Shown here piece after piece: positions 10,471-18,338 of a DNA stretch of 40,939 nucleotides (the stretch's first letter is position 1; the number at the start of each line of letters is the position of its first letter). Both the position numbers and the translations under genes were made by a program. The stretch is taken from the NCBI GenBank assembly GCA_030831315.1, contig JAURLI010000042.1:1-40939 (forward strand), written 5' to 3'. This DNA comes from Alphaproteobacteria bacterium (GTDB lineage: Bacteria > Pseudomonadota > Alphaproteobacteria > SMXQ01). The notes below the pieces were generated by a model that was not told the DNA's origin, ran no database searches, and saw nothing but the letters and a program-made list of their open reading frames with translations.

Positions 10471-10536
10471 ATAAGACAAAAGGGGCTGTCGAGACAGCCC
10501 CTTCGTCATTTTATTCTTTTGGCCGGCGTGGGCTGT
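10471..10536 (-). promoter_or_regulatory. rplT-pheS terminator with an overlapping alternative pairing (candidate pheST attenuator)
   Basis: On the minus strand an 11-bp perfect stem (AAGGGGCTGTC / GACAGCCCCTT, plus 10480-10503) with a tiny loop is followed by TTTTGTCTTATT, a standard intrinsic terminator. A third copy of the same arm, ACAGCCC (plus 10530-10536), lies just upstream and can pair with GGGCTGT of the terminator's 5' arm as an antiterminator. E. coli has its pheM attenuator at this position in the same gene order. The only short ORF across the hairpin (13 codons, ATG at 10509) has no Phe codon and no Shine-Dalgarno, so a Phe-leader mechanism is not supported. The terminator is seen; attenuation is inferred. 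Confidence 0.6.
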
Positions 10537-10540
10537 TCGC

Positions 10541-10903
10541 TTACGCGGCCTTCAGCGCCGCGCGGGCCTGTTCGACGATCGCGGTAAACGACGAGGGGTC
10601 GCGGGCGGCGATGTCGGCCAGAACCTTGCGATCGAGCACGATGCCCGACAGCTTGATGCCGTTCATGAGCTGCGAATAGGTCAGGCCGTTTTCACGGGCG
10701 CCGGCATTGATGCGGCGAATCCACAGAGAGCGGAATTCGCGCTTCTTGGCGCGGCGGTCGCGAAATGCGTAGCGCAGGCCCTTCTCGACCTTCTCGATAG
10801 CAACCCGGTAGCAGCTGTTGGCGCGACCGCGGTAGCCCGAAGCGAGCTCAAGGATCTTCTTGTGACGGGCGTGTGTGGTGACGCCCCGTTTGACGCGTGC
10901 CAT
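10541..10903 (-). CDS. rplT: 50S ribosomal protein L20
   Basis: This is a 120-residue, strongly basic protein with the L20 signatures [31 protein letters not shown] and [13 protein letters not shown]; the length is exact for the family. L20 is needed early in 50S assembly by binding 23S rRNA. In several bacteria it also represses its own operon through the rpmI leader. It lies 11 bp after rpmI and just before the hairpin that separates it from pheST. Confidence 0.98.
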   Translation of the reverse strand: MARVKRGVTTHARHKKILELASGYRGRANSCYRVAIEKVEKGLRYAFRDRRAKKREFRSLWIRRINAGARENGLTYSQLMNGIKLSGIVLDRKVLADIAARDPSSFTAIVEQARAALKAA

Positions 10904-10914
10904 GACTCAGATCC

Positions 10915-11115
10915 TCAACCGTAGGGAAGGAAGTACTTCTTGACGTTATCGGCATCACCCTCGAACAGGATGAAGGTGCCGCGGGCGGTACGCTTCATCT
11001 TCTGGGTGCGCTTGCGCAGGTTGTGTCGCTTTCCGGCGACATTGCCGCGAACCTTTCCCGAGGGAGTTACGCGGAAGCGCTTCTTGGCGCCGCTTTTCGA
11101 CTTCAGCTTGGGCAT
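10915..11115 (-). CDS. rpmI: 50S ribosomal protein L35
   Basis: This 66-residue basic protein begins [17 protein letters not shown] and ends near FLPYG, as expected for L35. I chose the ATG at 11115. The longer in-frame reading to 11268 would translate the promoter and leader region, which is not family-like. It forms a two-gene unit with rplT (11 bp spacing), probably transcribed mainly from the promoter at 11191-11219. Confidence 0.97.
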   Translation of the reverse strand: MPKLKSKSGAKKRFRVTPSGKVRGNVAGKRHNLRKRTQKMKRTARGTFILFEGDADNVKKYFLPYG

Positions 11116-11190
11116 GACCCGAATTCCTTGGAAACCCTGGAAAAAAACGTGGCGCCGGCCCGACCCGAAGGCAGTCCGGCGGAGCGCGTG

Positions 11191-11219
11191 TTTATAGCGG
11201 GGAAGCCCCGGGATTGCAA
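11191..11219 (-). promoter_or_regulatory. sigma-70-type promoter for rpmI-rplT
   Basis: On the minus strand TTGCAA (plus 11214-11219) and TATAAA (plus 11191-11196) are separated by 17 bp. The predicted transcript starts near 11184 and leaves a leader of about 69 nt before rpmI containing a T-rich run (around 11141-11147). That leader is long enough for the L20 feedback control known in other bacteria, but I could not identify a specific L20 site. Confidence 0.65.
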
Positions 11220-11240
11220 GCGCCCCCGGGGCCGGATGAC

Positions 11241-11266
11241 GGCCCCCGGCGCAAGGCCGGGGAGCC
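11241..11266 (-). other. GC-rich hairpin between infC and rpmI
   Basis: The plus-strand sequence CCCCGGC / GCCGGGG flanks a short loop, with GGC/GCC extending the stem. It sits just downstream of infC and upstream of the rpmI promoter. No T-run follows on the minus strand, so it is not a good intrinsic terminator for infC. It could slow polymerase or protect the infC 3' end. Confidence 0.35.
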
Positions 11267-11295
11267 ATTAAAATTCGTTATAAATCAGGCACTTG

Positions 11296-11835
11296 TTACC
11301 TAGGCGCGATGACCATGGTCATCTGGCGGCCTTCCATCTTCGCATGGGCCTCGACCTTGGCCCTCTCGTCGACCTCTTCGCGGACCCGGTTGAGAACCGC
11401 AAGGCCGTGTTCCTGATGGAGGAATTCGCGGCCGCGGAAGCGGATCGTGACCTTCACCTTGTCGCCTTCGTCGAGGAACTTGTTGATGGCCCGCATCTTG
11501 ACCTCGTAGTCGTGCTGGTCGATGCCGGGACGCATCTTGATTTCCTTGACCTCGATGACCTTCTGCTTCTTGCGGGCCTCGTTGGCCTTTTTCTGGGCCT
11601 GGTACTTGTACTTGCCGTAATCGAGGATCTTGCAGACCGGCGGCTCGGCATTGGGCGAGACCTCGATCAGGTCGAGGCCGGCGGCTTCGGCCCGGGCCAG
11701 AGCCTGGGCGACGGTCATGACGCCGAGCATTTCGCCGTCTTCACCGACGACGCGGACAGAGGGAGCATGAATGGCTTCATTCACGCGGGGGCCGCCCTTT
11801 GTGGCGGGCGGGGGACAAAAGGTGGAACGGGCTAT
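11296..11835 (-). CDS. infC: translation initiation factor IF-3, apparent AUA start codon
   Basis: IF-3 binds the 30S subunit, prevents premature 50S joining and rejects non-canonical start codons. The N- and C-terminal domains are clear: [20 protein letters not shown] in the linker region, and [15 protein letters not shown] with [10 protein letters not shown] in the C-domain. From the first conventional start (GTG at 11784) the protein would be 162 residues and lack the usual basic GPR-N lead-in. The frame stays open upstream and encodes [20 protein letters not shown], which matches the family N-terminus. An ATA at 11835-11833 follows GGAGAG by six bases. Starting there gives 179 residues, the usual length. 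Rare AUU/AUC/AUA starts are the known basis of IF-3 autoregulation. The gene is certain; the start is inferred. Confidence 0.93.
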   Translation of the reverse strand: MARSTFCPPPATKGGPRVNEAIHAPSVRVVGEDGEMLGVMTVAQALARAEAAGLDLIEVSPNAEPPVCKILDYGKYKYQAQKKANEARKKQKVIEVKEIKMRPGIDQHDYEVKMRAINKFLDEGDKVKVTIRFRGREFLHQEHGLAVLNRVREEVDERAKVEAHAKMEGRQMTMVIAPR

Positions 11836-11888
11836 GGAACTCTCTCCATCGGTTGTTTCAAATCAGGGTCAATAGACGACCGGGCTGC

Positions 11889-11917
11889 GGGGCTCCATCG
11901 CATTTCCGTCGAGCCCC
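11889..11917 (-). other. hairpin in the thrS-infC intergenic region
   Basis: GGGGCTC (11889-11895) and GAGCCCC (11911-11917) form a 7-bp GC-rich stem with a 15-base loop. On the minus strand it lies about 30 bases after the thrS stop and is not followed by a T-run. On the plus strand T-rich sequence follows, but no plus-strand gene ends there. It may modulate readthrough from thrS into infC. Confidence 0.3.
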
Positions 11918-11945
11918 CCAGTCTTTTTCTGGTCTTTATGAAGTG

Positions 11946-13907
11946 CTAGTCACCGGCAGCGGTTTGTGATGGCGCCTTGGCCTCGGCGGCAAGTCTAGCG
12001 CGGGCTTCCTCGAGCGCAAGGGATTCTTGCGCCTGGGAGCCGAACCGGCGCATGGCCACGGTCCGTTCCTCGGCCTCCCGGCGGCCAATGGCGAGGATGA
12101 CCGGCACTTTGGCCAGGGAATGCTCGCGCACCTTGTAGCTGATCTTTTCATTGCGCAGGTCGAGCTGGCAGCGCAAACCGGCCGCCGACAGGGCTTCCTC
12201 GACCTCACGGGCATAGGCATCGCCGTCGTTGGTGATGGTGGCGATGACCACCTGTACCGGGGCCAGCCACAGCGGGAAGGCGCCCGCATATTGTTCGATC
12301 AGGATGCCGATGAAGCGCTCGAGCGAACCCAGGATGGCGCGGTGCAGCATGACCGGGCGGTGCCGGCTGCCGTCCTCGCCGATATAAGACGCATCGAGAC
12401 GCTCGGGCAGGACGAAGTCCACCTGCAGGGTGCCGCACTGCCAGTCGCGGCCGATCGCGTCGCGCAGCACGAATTCGAGCTTGGGTCCATAGAAGGCGCC
12501 CTCGCCCGGATTGAGGATGGTCTCAAGACCGGCGGCGGCAACCGCCTCGCGCAGTGCGCCTTCGGCCCTGTCCCAGATGGCGTCGGTGCCGGCGCGGGTT
12601 TCGGGCCGGTCGGAGAATTTCACGACCACGTCGCTGAAGCCGAAATCCTTGTAGACGCTCAGCAGCAGTTCGCAGAACGACTTGGTTTCGGAGGTGATCT
12701 GGTCTTCGGTGCAGAAGATATGGGCGTCGTCCTGGGTGAAGGACCGCACGCGCATGATGCCGTGCAGCGCGCCCGAGGGCTCGAAGCGATGGCAGGAGCC
12801 GAATTCGGCCATGCGCAGGGGCAGGTCGCGGTAGCTCTTCAGACCCTGGCGGAAGATCTGGACGTGGCACGGGCAGTTCATCGGCTTGACCGCGAGGATG
12901 CGGTCGCCTTCGTCCTTGCGCGCTTCGGCCGAGCGCGGCTGGGCGGTGAACATGGCATCGCCGAACTTTTCCCAGTGGCCCGACTGTTCCCACAGCACGC
13001 GGTCGACGAGGATCGGCGTCTTGACCTCGACATAGCCCTTGCGGCCGAGACGGTCGCGAACGTAATTCTCGACCGTGCGGTAAAGGGTCCAGCCGTTGGG
13101 ATGCCAGAACACCGAACCGACGGCCTCTTCCTGCACGTGGAACAGGTTCATCTCGCGCCCCAAACGTCGGTGGTCGCGGCGTTCGGCTTCTTCAAGGCGG
13201 TGCAGGTGATCGGCAAGATCCTTGTCGCTGGCCCAGGCGGTGCCGTAGATGCGCTGCAACATCTCGTTGCGCGAATCGCCGCGCCAGTAGGCGCCGGCCA
13301 GTTTCATCAGCTTGAAGGCCTTGCCCAGCCTGCCCGTGGACGGCAGGTGCGGCCCGCGGCAAAGGTCGATGAAGGCACCCTGACGATAGAGAGTGACATC
13401 TTCGCCGGCAGGGATTGATTCGATGATCTCCGCCTTGTAGTGCTCGCCCTGGTCCTTGAAGAACTGGATCGCCTTGTCGCGCGGCCAGACCTCGCGCTCG
13501 ATCTTTTCATCGCGGGCGACGATGTCCTTCATGCGCGCCTCGATCTTCCCGAGATCGTCAGGCGTAAAAGGTTCCTTGCGCGAAAAATCGTAATAAAACC
13601 CGTTCTCGATCGCCGGGCCGATGGTGACCTGGGTTTCGGGATAAAGCTCCTTTACCGCTTCGGCCATGACATGGGCGGCGTCGTGGCGGATCAGTTCGAG
13701 CGCGCCCGGCGACTTGGCGGTAACGATTTCGATACTGGCGTCGGCCTCGATGGCGCGGCCGAGATCCCAGTCCTTGCCGTCGACGCGCGCGGCAAGGGCT
13801 GCCTTGGCGAGGCCCGGACCGATGGCGGCGGCAAGCTCGCCCGCGGTCGTGCCGCGCGGCATTTCGCGCACGGAACCGTCGGGAAGGGTGAGCTTGATAT
13901 CGGCCAT
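11946..13907 (-). CDS. thrS: threonyl-tRNA synthetase
   Basis: This 653-residue class II synthetase charges tRNA-Thr and hydrolyses Ser-tRNA-Thr. Domain order: TGS domain (about 1-62), editing domain with HDAAH (His75 and His79), catalytic core, and C-terminal HGTP anticodon-binding domain ([16 protein letters not shown] onward). The core contains the zinc-ligand region [10 protein letters not shown] and motif 2 ([16 protein letters not shown], then [14 protein letters not shown]). Length is typical. It is first in the thrS-infC-rpmI-rplT-pheS-pheT series, the same order as in E. coli. Confidence 0.97.
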   Translation of the reverse strand: MADIKLTLPDGSVREMPRGTTAGELAAAIGPGLAKAALAARVDGKDWDLGRAIEADASIEIVTAKSPGALELIRHDAAHVMAEAVKELYPETQVTIGPAIENGFYYDFSRKEPFTPDDLGKIEARMKDIVARDEKIEREVWPRDKAIQFFKDQGEHYKAEIIESIPAGEDVTLYRQGAFIDLCRGPHLPSTGRLGKAFKLMKLAGAYWRGDSRNEMLQRIYGTAWASDKDLADHLHRLEEAERRDHRRLGREMNLFHVQEEAVGSVFWHPNGWTLYRTVENYVRDRLGRKGYVEVKTPILVDRVLWEQSGHWEKFGDAMFTAQPRSAEARKDEGDRILAVKPMNCPCHVQIFRQGLKSYRDLPLRMAEFGSCHRFEPSGALHGIMRVRSFTQDDAHIFCTEDQITSETKSFCELLLSVYKDFGFSDVVVKFSDRPETRAGTDAIWDRAEGALREAVAAAGLETILNPGEGAFYGPKLEFVLRDAIGRDWQCGTLQVDFVLPERLDASYIGEDGSRHRPVMLHRAILGSLERFIGILIEQYAGAFPLWLAPVQVVIATITNDGDAYAREVEEALSAAGLRCQLDLRNEKISYKVREHSLAKVPVILAIGRREAEERTVAMRRFGSQAQESLALEEARARLAAEAKAPSQTAAGD

Positions 13908-14034
13908 CTGAACGTCCTTGCCTGCACAGAAAAGGTTGGGATTCGGCGGAGAGTACTTTGGTTAAAGCCCCTGTCAAGGGAAGCGCCCCTGCCCCGGCGG
14001 TGTTAGGCCATCGGGGTTAAGGGCGGATGAAGGC

Positions 14035-15234
14035 TCAGGCCCCGTCGAGGCCCAGAACCTCGGCATAGACGGCCAGCGTGTCGGCGCACATGCGCTCGAC
14101 CGTGAAACGCTCGCGCATGGTCTGCATGGCCAGATCGGCAAGGCGCAGGCGCCCAGCCGCATCCAGTCCGAGCGCCGCATGAAGAGCGGCGGCCATGCTT
14201 TCCGCATTGCCCGGCCGGTAGAGCCAGCCGGTTTTCTGGTCATCGACGATTTCGAGCGCGCCGCCATGGGCGGGGCCGGCGACCGGGCGGCCCATGGCCA
14301 GCGCCTCGGCCAGCACGCGGCCGAAGGCCTCGGGCTTGGTCGCCGCCGACAGCACCACGTCCGACAGCATGTAGGCAGCGGGCATGTCGCGGCAGTAATC
14401 GACGAAGCGGATGAGATCGGCGACATTGCGCCTTGCCGCAAGTTCGGTCAGGCGGCGCATGTAGTCTTCCGAGCCCGTATCGGCGCCGACCATGACGCAC
14501 AGCACGTCGCGCCGGCCGAGCCGCGCCACGCCTTCGATCGCAAGCTCGTGTCCCTTCCAGTCGGAAAAGCGCGCCGGGAACAGGATGATCTTGCGGTCGT
14601 CGGGCAGCTGCCAACGCGTCGCCAGATCGATGATGCGTTCCTGGGTGACGTTGTCGGGATTGAAACGGGCCACGTCGACGCCGCGATGAATGGTGCGGAT
14701 GCGATCGTCCTCGACCCTGTAGACGGCACGAAGATGGTTCGCGATGAAATCCGAAATGGCGATGACGCGCTCGCCCCGCGCCATGACGGCATTGTAGAAG
14801 CGCTTCGGTCCGAACCTGTGGCCATAGGTGCCGTGGAACGTGGTGACGAAATGCACCCCCGCCCGGCGCGCGGCTACTTCGGCGCTCCATGCCGGGGCGC
14901 GCGAACGCGCATGCACGATATCGACGTTGTATTCGGCAATCACCCGCTCGAGGCGGGCGATATTGGCGCGCATCTTGAACGGGTTCTTGGTATCGAGCGG
15001 CAGTTCGACATGGACCGCACCGGCGCGCGTCATCTCGCGCACCATGGGCCCGCCGGCCGATGCAACGATCGACCCCCACCCCGCCCGCGCCAGCGCCACC
15101 GCGACGTCGATGGTGCCGCGCTCGACGCCGCCGCCGTTCAGGCTCGGCAATACCTGAAGCACGACTGGAGCGCGCGCACCTTCGGTGTTAGCTTGCGCGG
15201 CGCTGGCATTGTCCTGTTCGGGTGCGGCGGTCAT
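14035..15234 (-). CDS. GT4-family glycosyltransferase
   Basis: This 399-residue GT-B fold enzyme has an N-terminal acceptor domain containing the loop PSLNGGGVERGTIDVA, and a C-terminal nucleotide-sugar domain. The latter carries FPARFSDWKGHELAIEG and the retaining-GT4 signature around EAFGRVLAEALAMGRPV (the E-x7-E element). There is no membrane segment. Such enzymes build LPS core, O-antigen or capsule glycans. Donor and acceptor cannot be read from the sequence, and no polysaccharide cluster surrounds it. It is transcribed toward thrS with a gap of about 127 bp and is divergent from the hydrolase gene. Confidence 0.88.
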   Translation of the reverse strand: MTAAPEQDNASAAQANTEGARAPVVLQVLPSLNGGGVERGTIDVAVALARAGWGSIVASAGGPMVREMTRAGAVHVELPLDTKNPFKMRANIARLERVIAEYNVDIVHARSRAPAWSAEVAARRAGVHFVTTFHGTYGHRFGPKRFYNAVMARGERVIAISDFIANHLRAVYRVEDDRIRTIHRGVDVARFNPDNVTQERIIDLATRWQLPDDRKIILFPARFSDWKGHELAIEGVARLGRRDVLCVMVGADTGSEDYMRRLTELAARRNVADLIRFVDYCRDMPAAYMLSDVVLSAATKPEAFGRVLAEALAMGRPVAGPAHGGALEIVDDQKTGWLYRPGNAESMAAALHAALGLDAAGRLRLADLAMQTMRERFTVERMCADTLAVYAEVLGLDGA

Positions 15235-15311
15235 CTGCTGGCAGTCATCGGATTGTCGGACCGGGATCGTCCGGAGCGGGCGGCCGGGTTATCTCCCATT
15301 GCGGGCGCGGG

Positions 15312-16094
15312 ATGCAAGAAGGAAACGAGAGTCTATCACGGCCCGGGCGCGGGTCCATCGCCTACCGGCGGTCTCCCGGCAAAAACGGGCCGGCGGGCAC
15401 GGCGGCGCGCCCAGGAATCGTGTTCCTCGGCGGCTTCATGTCGGACATGACCGGCACCAAGGCCCAGTGGCTGGAAAGTTTCGCCCGGGGTGCAGGTTTC
15501 CCCTACCTGCGTTTCGACTACTCGGGCCACGGCGCCTCCGAAGGCGCCTTCACCGAGGGCACCATCGGCGGCTGGCTCGAAGACGTTCTCGATGCCCTCG
15601 ACCATTTGACCGAGGGGCCGCAACTCCTTGTCGGCTCCTCTATGGGCGGCTGGCTCGCCCTTCTCGCGGCCCTGAAGCGGCCCGGCCGGGTGCGCGGCAT
15701 CGTCGGGCTGGCGGCGGCGCCCGACTTCACCGAAGACCTGATCCACGGCGAGTTGAGCCCGGCGCAGATGGATGTCTTGATGCGCGAAGGCGTCGTCAAC
15801 CTGCCGAGCGACTACGGCGAGACCCCTTACGCCATCACCCGCGCCCTGATCGAGGAAGCCCGCGCGCACCTGCTGCTGCGCGGCCCCATCGGCATCACCT
15901 GCCCGGTGCATCTGCTGCACGGTCTTGCCGATCCCGATGTGCCGTGGCGGACGGCGGTGAAAATCCTGGAAAAACTGGCGAGCCCCGGCGCCGCGGCGAC
16001 CTTCATCAAGGATGCCGATCATCGCCTCTCGCGCCCCGAGGATCTGGAGCGCATCGGCGCCGCCGTCATCGCCGTCGCCAACGCGCGGGCCTGA
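15312..16094 (+). CDS. alpha/beta hydrolase, ABHD10-like thioesterase/esterase
   Basis: A 260-residue cytoplasmic alpha/beta hydrolase. The nucleophile elbow GSSMGG puts the catalytic Ser at about residue 110. The acid lies in HGLADPDVPW, and the catalytic His in DADHRLS near residue 240. The segments GFMSDMTGTKA, LRFDYSGHGASEG and EGPQLLVGSSMGGWL resemble mitochondrial ABHD10 (depalmitoylase and acyl-glucuronide esterase) strikingly well, judged from memory. I chose the ATG at 15312 because it gives a family-like start. The longer reading to 15222 overlaps the divergent glycosyltransferase start, and no good Shine-Dalgarno supports either choice. The substrate is unknown. Confidence 0.85.
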   Translation: MQEGNESLSRPGRGSIAYRRSPGKNGPAGTAARPGIVFLGGFMSDMTGTKAQWLESFARGAGFPYLRFDYSGHGASEGAFTEGTIGGWLEDVLDALDHLTEGPQLLVGSSMGGWLALLAALKRPGRVRGIVGLAAAPDFTEDLIHGELSPAQMDVLMREGVVNLPSDYGETPYAITRALIEEARAHLLLRGPIGITCPVHLLHGLADPDVPWRTAVKILEKLASPGAAATFIKDADHRLSRPEDLERIGAAVIAVANARA

Positions 16095-16097
16095 CCC

Positions 16098-16973
16098 CTA
16101 GCCGCCCGCGGCCAGCACGGCGTCGAGGCCGCGGCGAAAGTCGGGACAGGCGAGGCTGACGCCAAGCTCGCGCTTGATCAGGGAATTATCGACGCGCTTG
16201 TGATCGGCCCAGAAGCTTCGCGCCATGTCCGAAAAGCCGGCGGGATCGAAAGGTACGAGCGGCGGCGGCGCGACGCCCAGCCTTGACGCCGCGTATTCGA
16301 CCACCGCGCGCGGCTCCGCCGGTTCATCGTCGCAGACGTTATAGACGGCGCCCGCCCGCGGCCGCGCGATGGACGCCGCCAGCACGCGGGCGATATCGTC
16401 CACATGGATGCGCGAAAAGACATGGCCCGGCTTGTCGATACGCTTCGCGGTGCCCGCCCGCAGGTCGTCGAGCACGCTGCGCCCGGGACCGTAAATTCCG
16501 GCAAGGCGAAACACCTGCACGCAGAACCCGTTCGCTTCACCGAAGCGCAGCCAGTCAAGTTCCGCCTGCACGCGGCGGCGCGCGCGCTCGGACGTCGGCT
16601 TGAGGGCAGAGCCTTCGTCCACCTTGGCCCCATCGCGGTTGCCGTAGACGCCGGTGGTCGAGAGATAGCCGATCCAGCGCGGCCGCGCCGCGACGATGGC
16701 CGCGCGCTCAAGGCGCAGGACCGGATCGCCCGCGCCGTCAGGCGGCACGGAGACAAGCACGTGGCTTGCCCCGTCGAGGGCACCCGGGCCGAGCGGTGCG
16801 CTGCCGTCAAAGGGAAAAGCTGCAATGCCCTGGGTGTGCAGGGCCTCGGCCTTTTCCCCATCGCGCGTCGTGCCCGCGACCTGCCAGCCATCGGCCCGCA
16901 ACAGGCGCGCGAGCGCCGCGGCCGAATAGCCGAAGCCATAACAGAACAGTCGGGGAGGCGTGCTCACATTCAT
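16098..16973 (-). CDS. NAD(P)-binding epimerase-like protein (extended SDR, YeeZ-like)
   Basis: This 291-residue protein has a Rossmann start, FCYGFGYSAAALARLL, in which the glycine pattern is the shortened G-x-G-x2-A form seen in YeeZ-type proteins. It also has YLSTTGVYG, FRLAGIYGPGRSVLDDL and RIHVDDIARVL. The Y-x3-K catalytic pair of classical SDRs is not obvious, so its chemistry is uncertain. It is convergent with the hydrolase gene (3 bp between stops). The start is the ATG at 16973; a GTG two codons later is equally possible. Confidence 0.8.
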   Translation of the reverse strand: MNVSTPPRLFCYGFGYSAAALARLLRADGWQVAGTTRDGEKAEALHTQGIAAFPFDGSAPLGPGALDGASHVLVSVPPDGAGDPVLRLERAAIVAARPRWIGYLSTTGVYGNRDGAKVDEGSALKPTSERARRRVQAELDWLRFGEANGFCVQVFRLAGIYGPGRSVLDDLRAGTAKRIDKPGHVFSRIHVDDIARVLAASIARPRAGAVYNVCDDEPAEPRAVVEYAASRLGVAPPPLVPFDPAGFSDMARSFWADHKRVDNSLIKRELGVSLACPDFRRGLDAVLAAGG

Positions 16974-17045
16974 GGGCGATGATCATAAACGCCGGCGGGT
17001 GGCAACAACAGCCGCCCCTTGCGGGGCGCGCCCGCGCGGGGAAAT

Positions 17046-17795
17046 ATGGCGCCCATGACACGGCCCCGCACAATCTTCGCTTTTCTGTTCGTGCTGTCCG
17101 CCCCGGCCCATGCGGCCAATGGCGCCGCCGGCTATGCGACCTGCATGGAACTGGCCCGCCGCGCACCCCATGACGCCATAGCCCAGGCCGAGAGCCTGTA
17201 CAAGGCGGGCGCTACGCAGGCATCGCGCCATTGCCTCGCGACGGCGCTGCTGACACTCGGCCGCGCCGCCCAGGCGGCGAAGGTGTTCGGCGACCTTGCC
17301 CGCGACATGAGGGGCGCCGACGCAACAGAGCGTGCCGAGGCCTTCGGGCAGGCGGGACGCGCCTGGCTGGAAGCGGGCGACGTGAAAAAGGCGGAAGCGG
17401 CCTTCAATGACGCGCTCGCCGCCAGTCCCAACGACGTTCTCAGGCTGATCGACCGGGCCATCGCGCGCGGCTCGCAAGGCAAGGACTTCGAGGCGCTGGA
17501 TGATTTGAACCGCGCCGTCGAGCTTGCCCCCAACGTCGCCGATGCGCGCATCCTGCGCGCCGCCGCCAACCGGCGCGTCGGTGCGGGGGAACTCGCGGAT
17601 ATCGATATCGCCGCCGCACTGCAGATTGACCCGGACTCGCCGGCGGCCTGGCTGGAAAAGGGCCTGCTCGCCGAAAGCCGCCAACAGATAAGGTATGCGC
17701 AGGCCGCCTTCAGGCGCGCGGCCGAGCTCGACCCTGAAGGCCCGTCGGGCCTGACCGCCAGGTCGGCGCTGCGGCGAACGGGGGGCGCGCCCTAG
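17046..17795 (+). CDS. exported tetratricopeptide-repeat protein
   Basis: This is a predicted 249-residue periplasmic protein. The signal peptide (TRPRTIFAFLFVLSAPAHA) is cleaved after an AHA motif. At least four degenerate TPR units follow, for example GRAWLEAGDVKKAEAAFNDA and DFEALDDLNRAVELAPNV, each with the Ala/Gly small-residue pattern. Such proteins are protein-protein scaffolds; no partner is suggested by the context. The ATG at 17046 was chosen, and one at 17055 also fits. The stop shares a CTAG tetranucleotide with the stop of the convergent downstream gene, so the two overlap by 4 nt. Confidence 0.78.
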   Translation: MAPMTRPRTIFAFLFVLSAPAHAANGAAGYATCMELARRAPHDAIAQAESLYKAGATQASRHCLATALLTLGRAAQAAKVFGDLARDMRGADATERAEAFGQAGRAWLEAGDVKKAEAAFNDALAASPNDVLRLIDRAIARGSQGKDFEALDDLNRAVELAPNVADARILRAAANRRVGAGELADIDIAAALQIDPDSPAAWLEKGLLAESRQQIRYAQAAFRRAAELDPEGPSGLTARSALRRTGGAP

Positions 17796-18310
17796 GCGCC
17801 CGCGGGCGGGCCGTTTTCGTCGGGCTTGTTCAGATACAGCCGCGCGAAGGTGCGCCAGTCGCCATCGGGCCCGTTGCACTCGATGCTCGAGTCCATGGCA
17901 AGGCGGATCGAGATGCCGCCTTCCTTCCACAATTCTTCCCAGCCGCCTTCATTACTGAAGGCCTTTTCCAGCACGCGCGCGCGCAGCTTGCGCAGTACCC
18001 ACTTGGGCAGGATGAGAAATCCGAAGAACGTGAGTGCCAGGAACAACGACAGGCCGGCCTGCCAGCTCGACGTCACGCCCGTGTACAGGCCGAGGAAACC
18101 GACAAGCGCAATAGGCCCCCAGTTTTCATAGGCGTTGTAGACCGACGAACCCGGCCGGTTGAGAACGGCGACCTTGGTGCCGAAATGAATCCAGCCCAGC
18201 AGGTAGGCGCGATAGATCAGCTCGTGCGGCGTTTCGTCGCCGGTGCGGGGACCGAGTTCTTCGAGCGGGCTTTTGGGCTTGGGCGGGGGTTGTAACTTGG
18301 GGAACTTCAG
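17792..18310 (-). CDS. unrecognised two-helix membrane protein, probable CUG start
   Basis: About 172 residues. A Pro/Lys-rich N-terminus (KFPKLQPPPKPKSPLEEL) leads to a cytoplasmic stretch. Two hydrophobic helices follow near residues 66-108 (GPIALVGFLGLYTGV and LSLFLALTFFGFLIL), then a basic and acidic C-terminal domain with one Cys. I do not recognise the family. Start choice: AGGAGG (plus 18316-18321) sits five bases before a CTG at 18310-18308. The alternative ATG at 18358 overlaps gst by 20 nt and has no Shine-Dalgarno. The perfect ribosome-binding site favours CTG. It is likely co-transcribed with the GST gene upstream. Confidence 0.75.
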   Translation of the reverse strand: MKFPKLQPPPKPKSPLEELGPRTGDETPHELIYRAYLLGWIHFGTKVAVLNRPGSSVYNAYENWGPIALVGFLGLYTGVTSSWQAGLSLFLALTFFGFLILPKWVLRKLRARVLEKAFSNEGGWEELWKEGGISIRLAMDSSIECNGPDGDWRTFARLYLNKPDENGPPAGA

Positions 18311-18338
18311 CGTCGCCTCCTGGGGTCTGGCGCGGGTT

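Noticed and set aside
10468-10509. 13-codon ORF over the rplT-pheS hairpin as a pheM-like leader peptide
   Set aside because: It contains no Phe codon and has no Shine-Dalgarno sequence.
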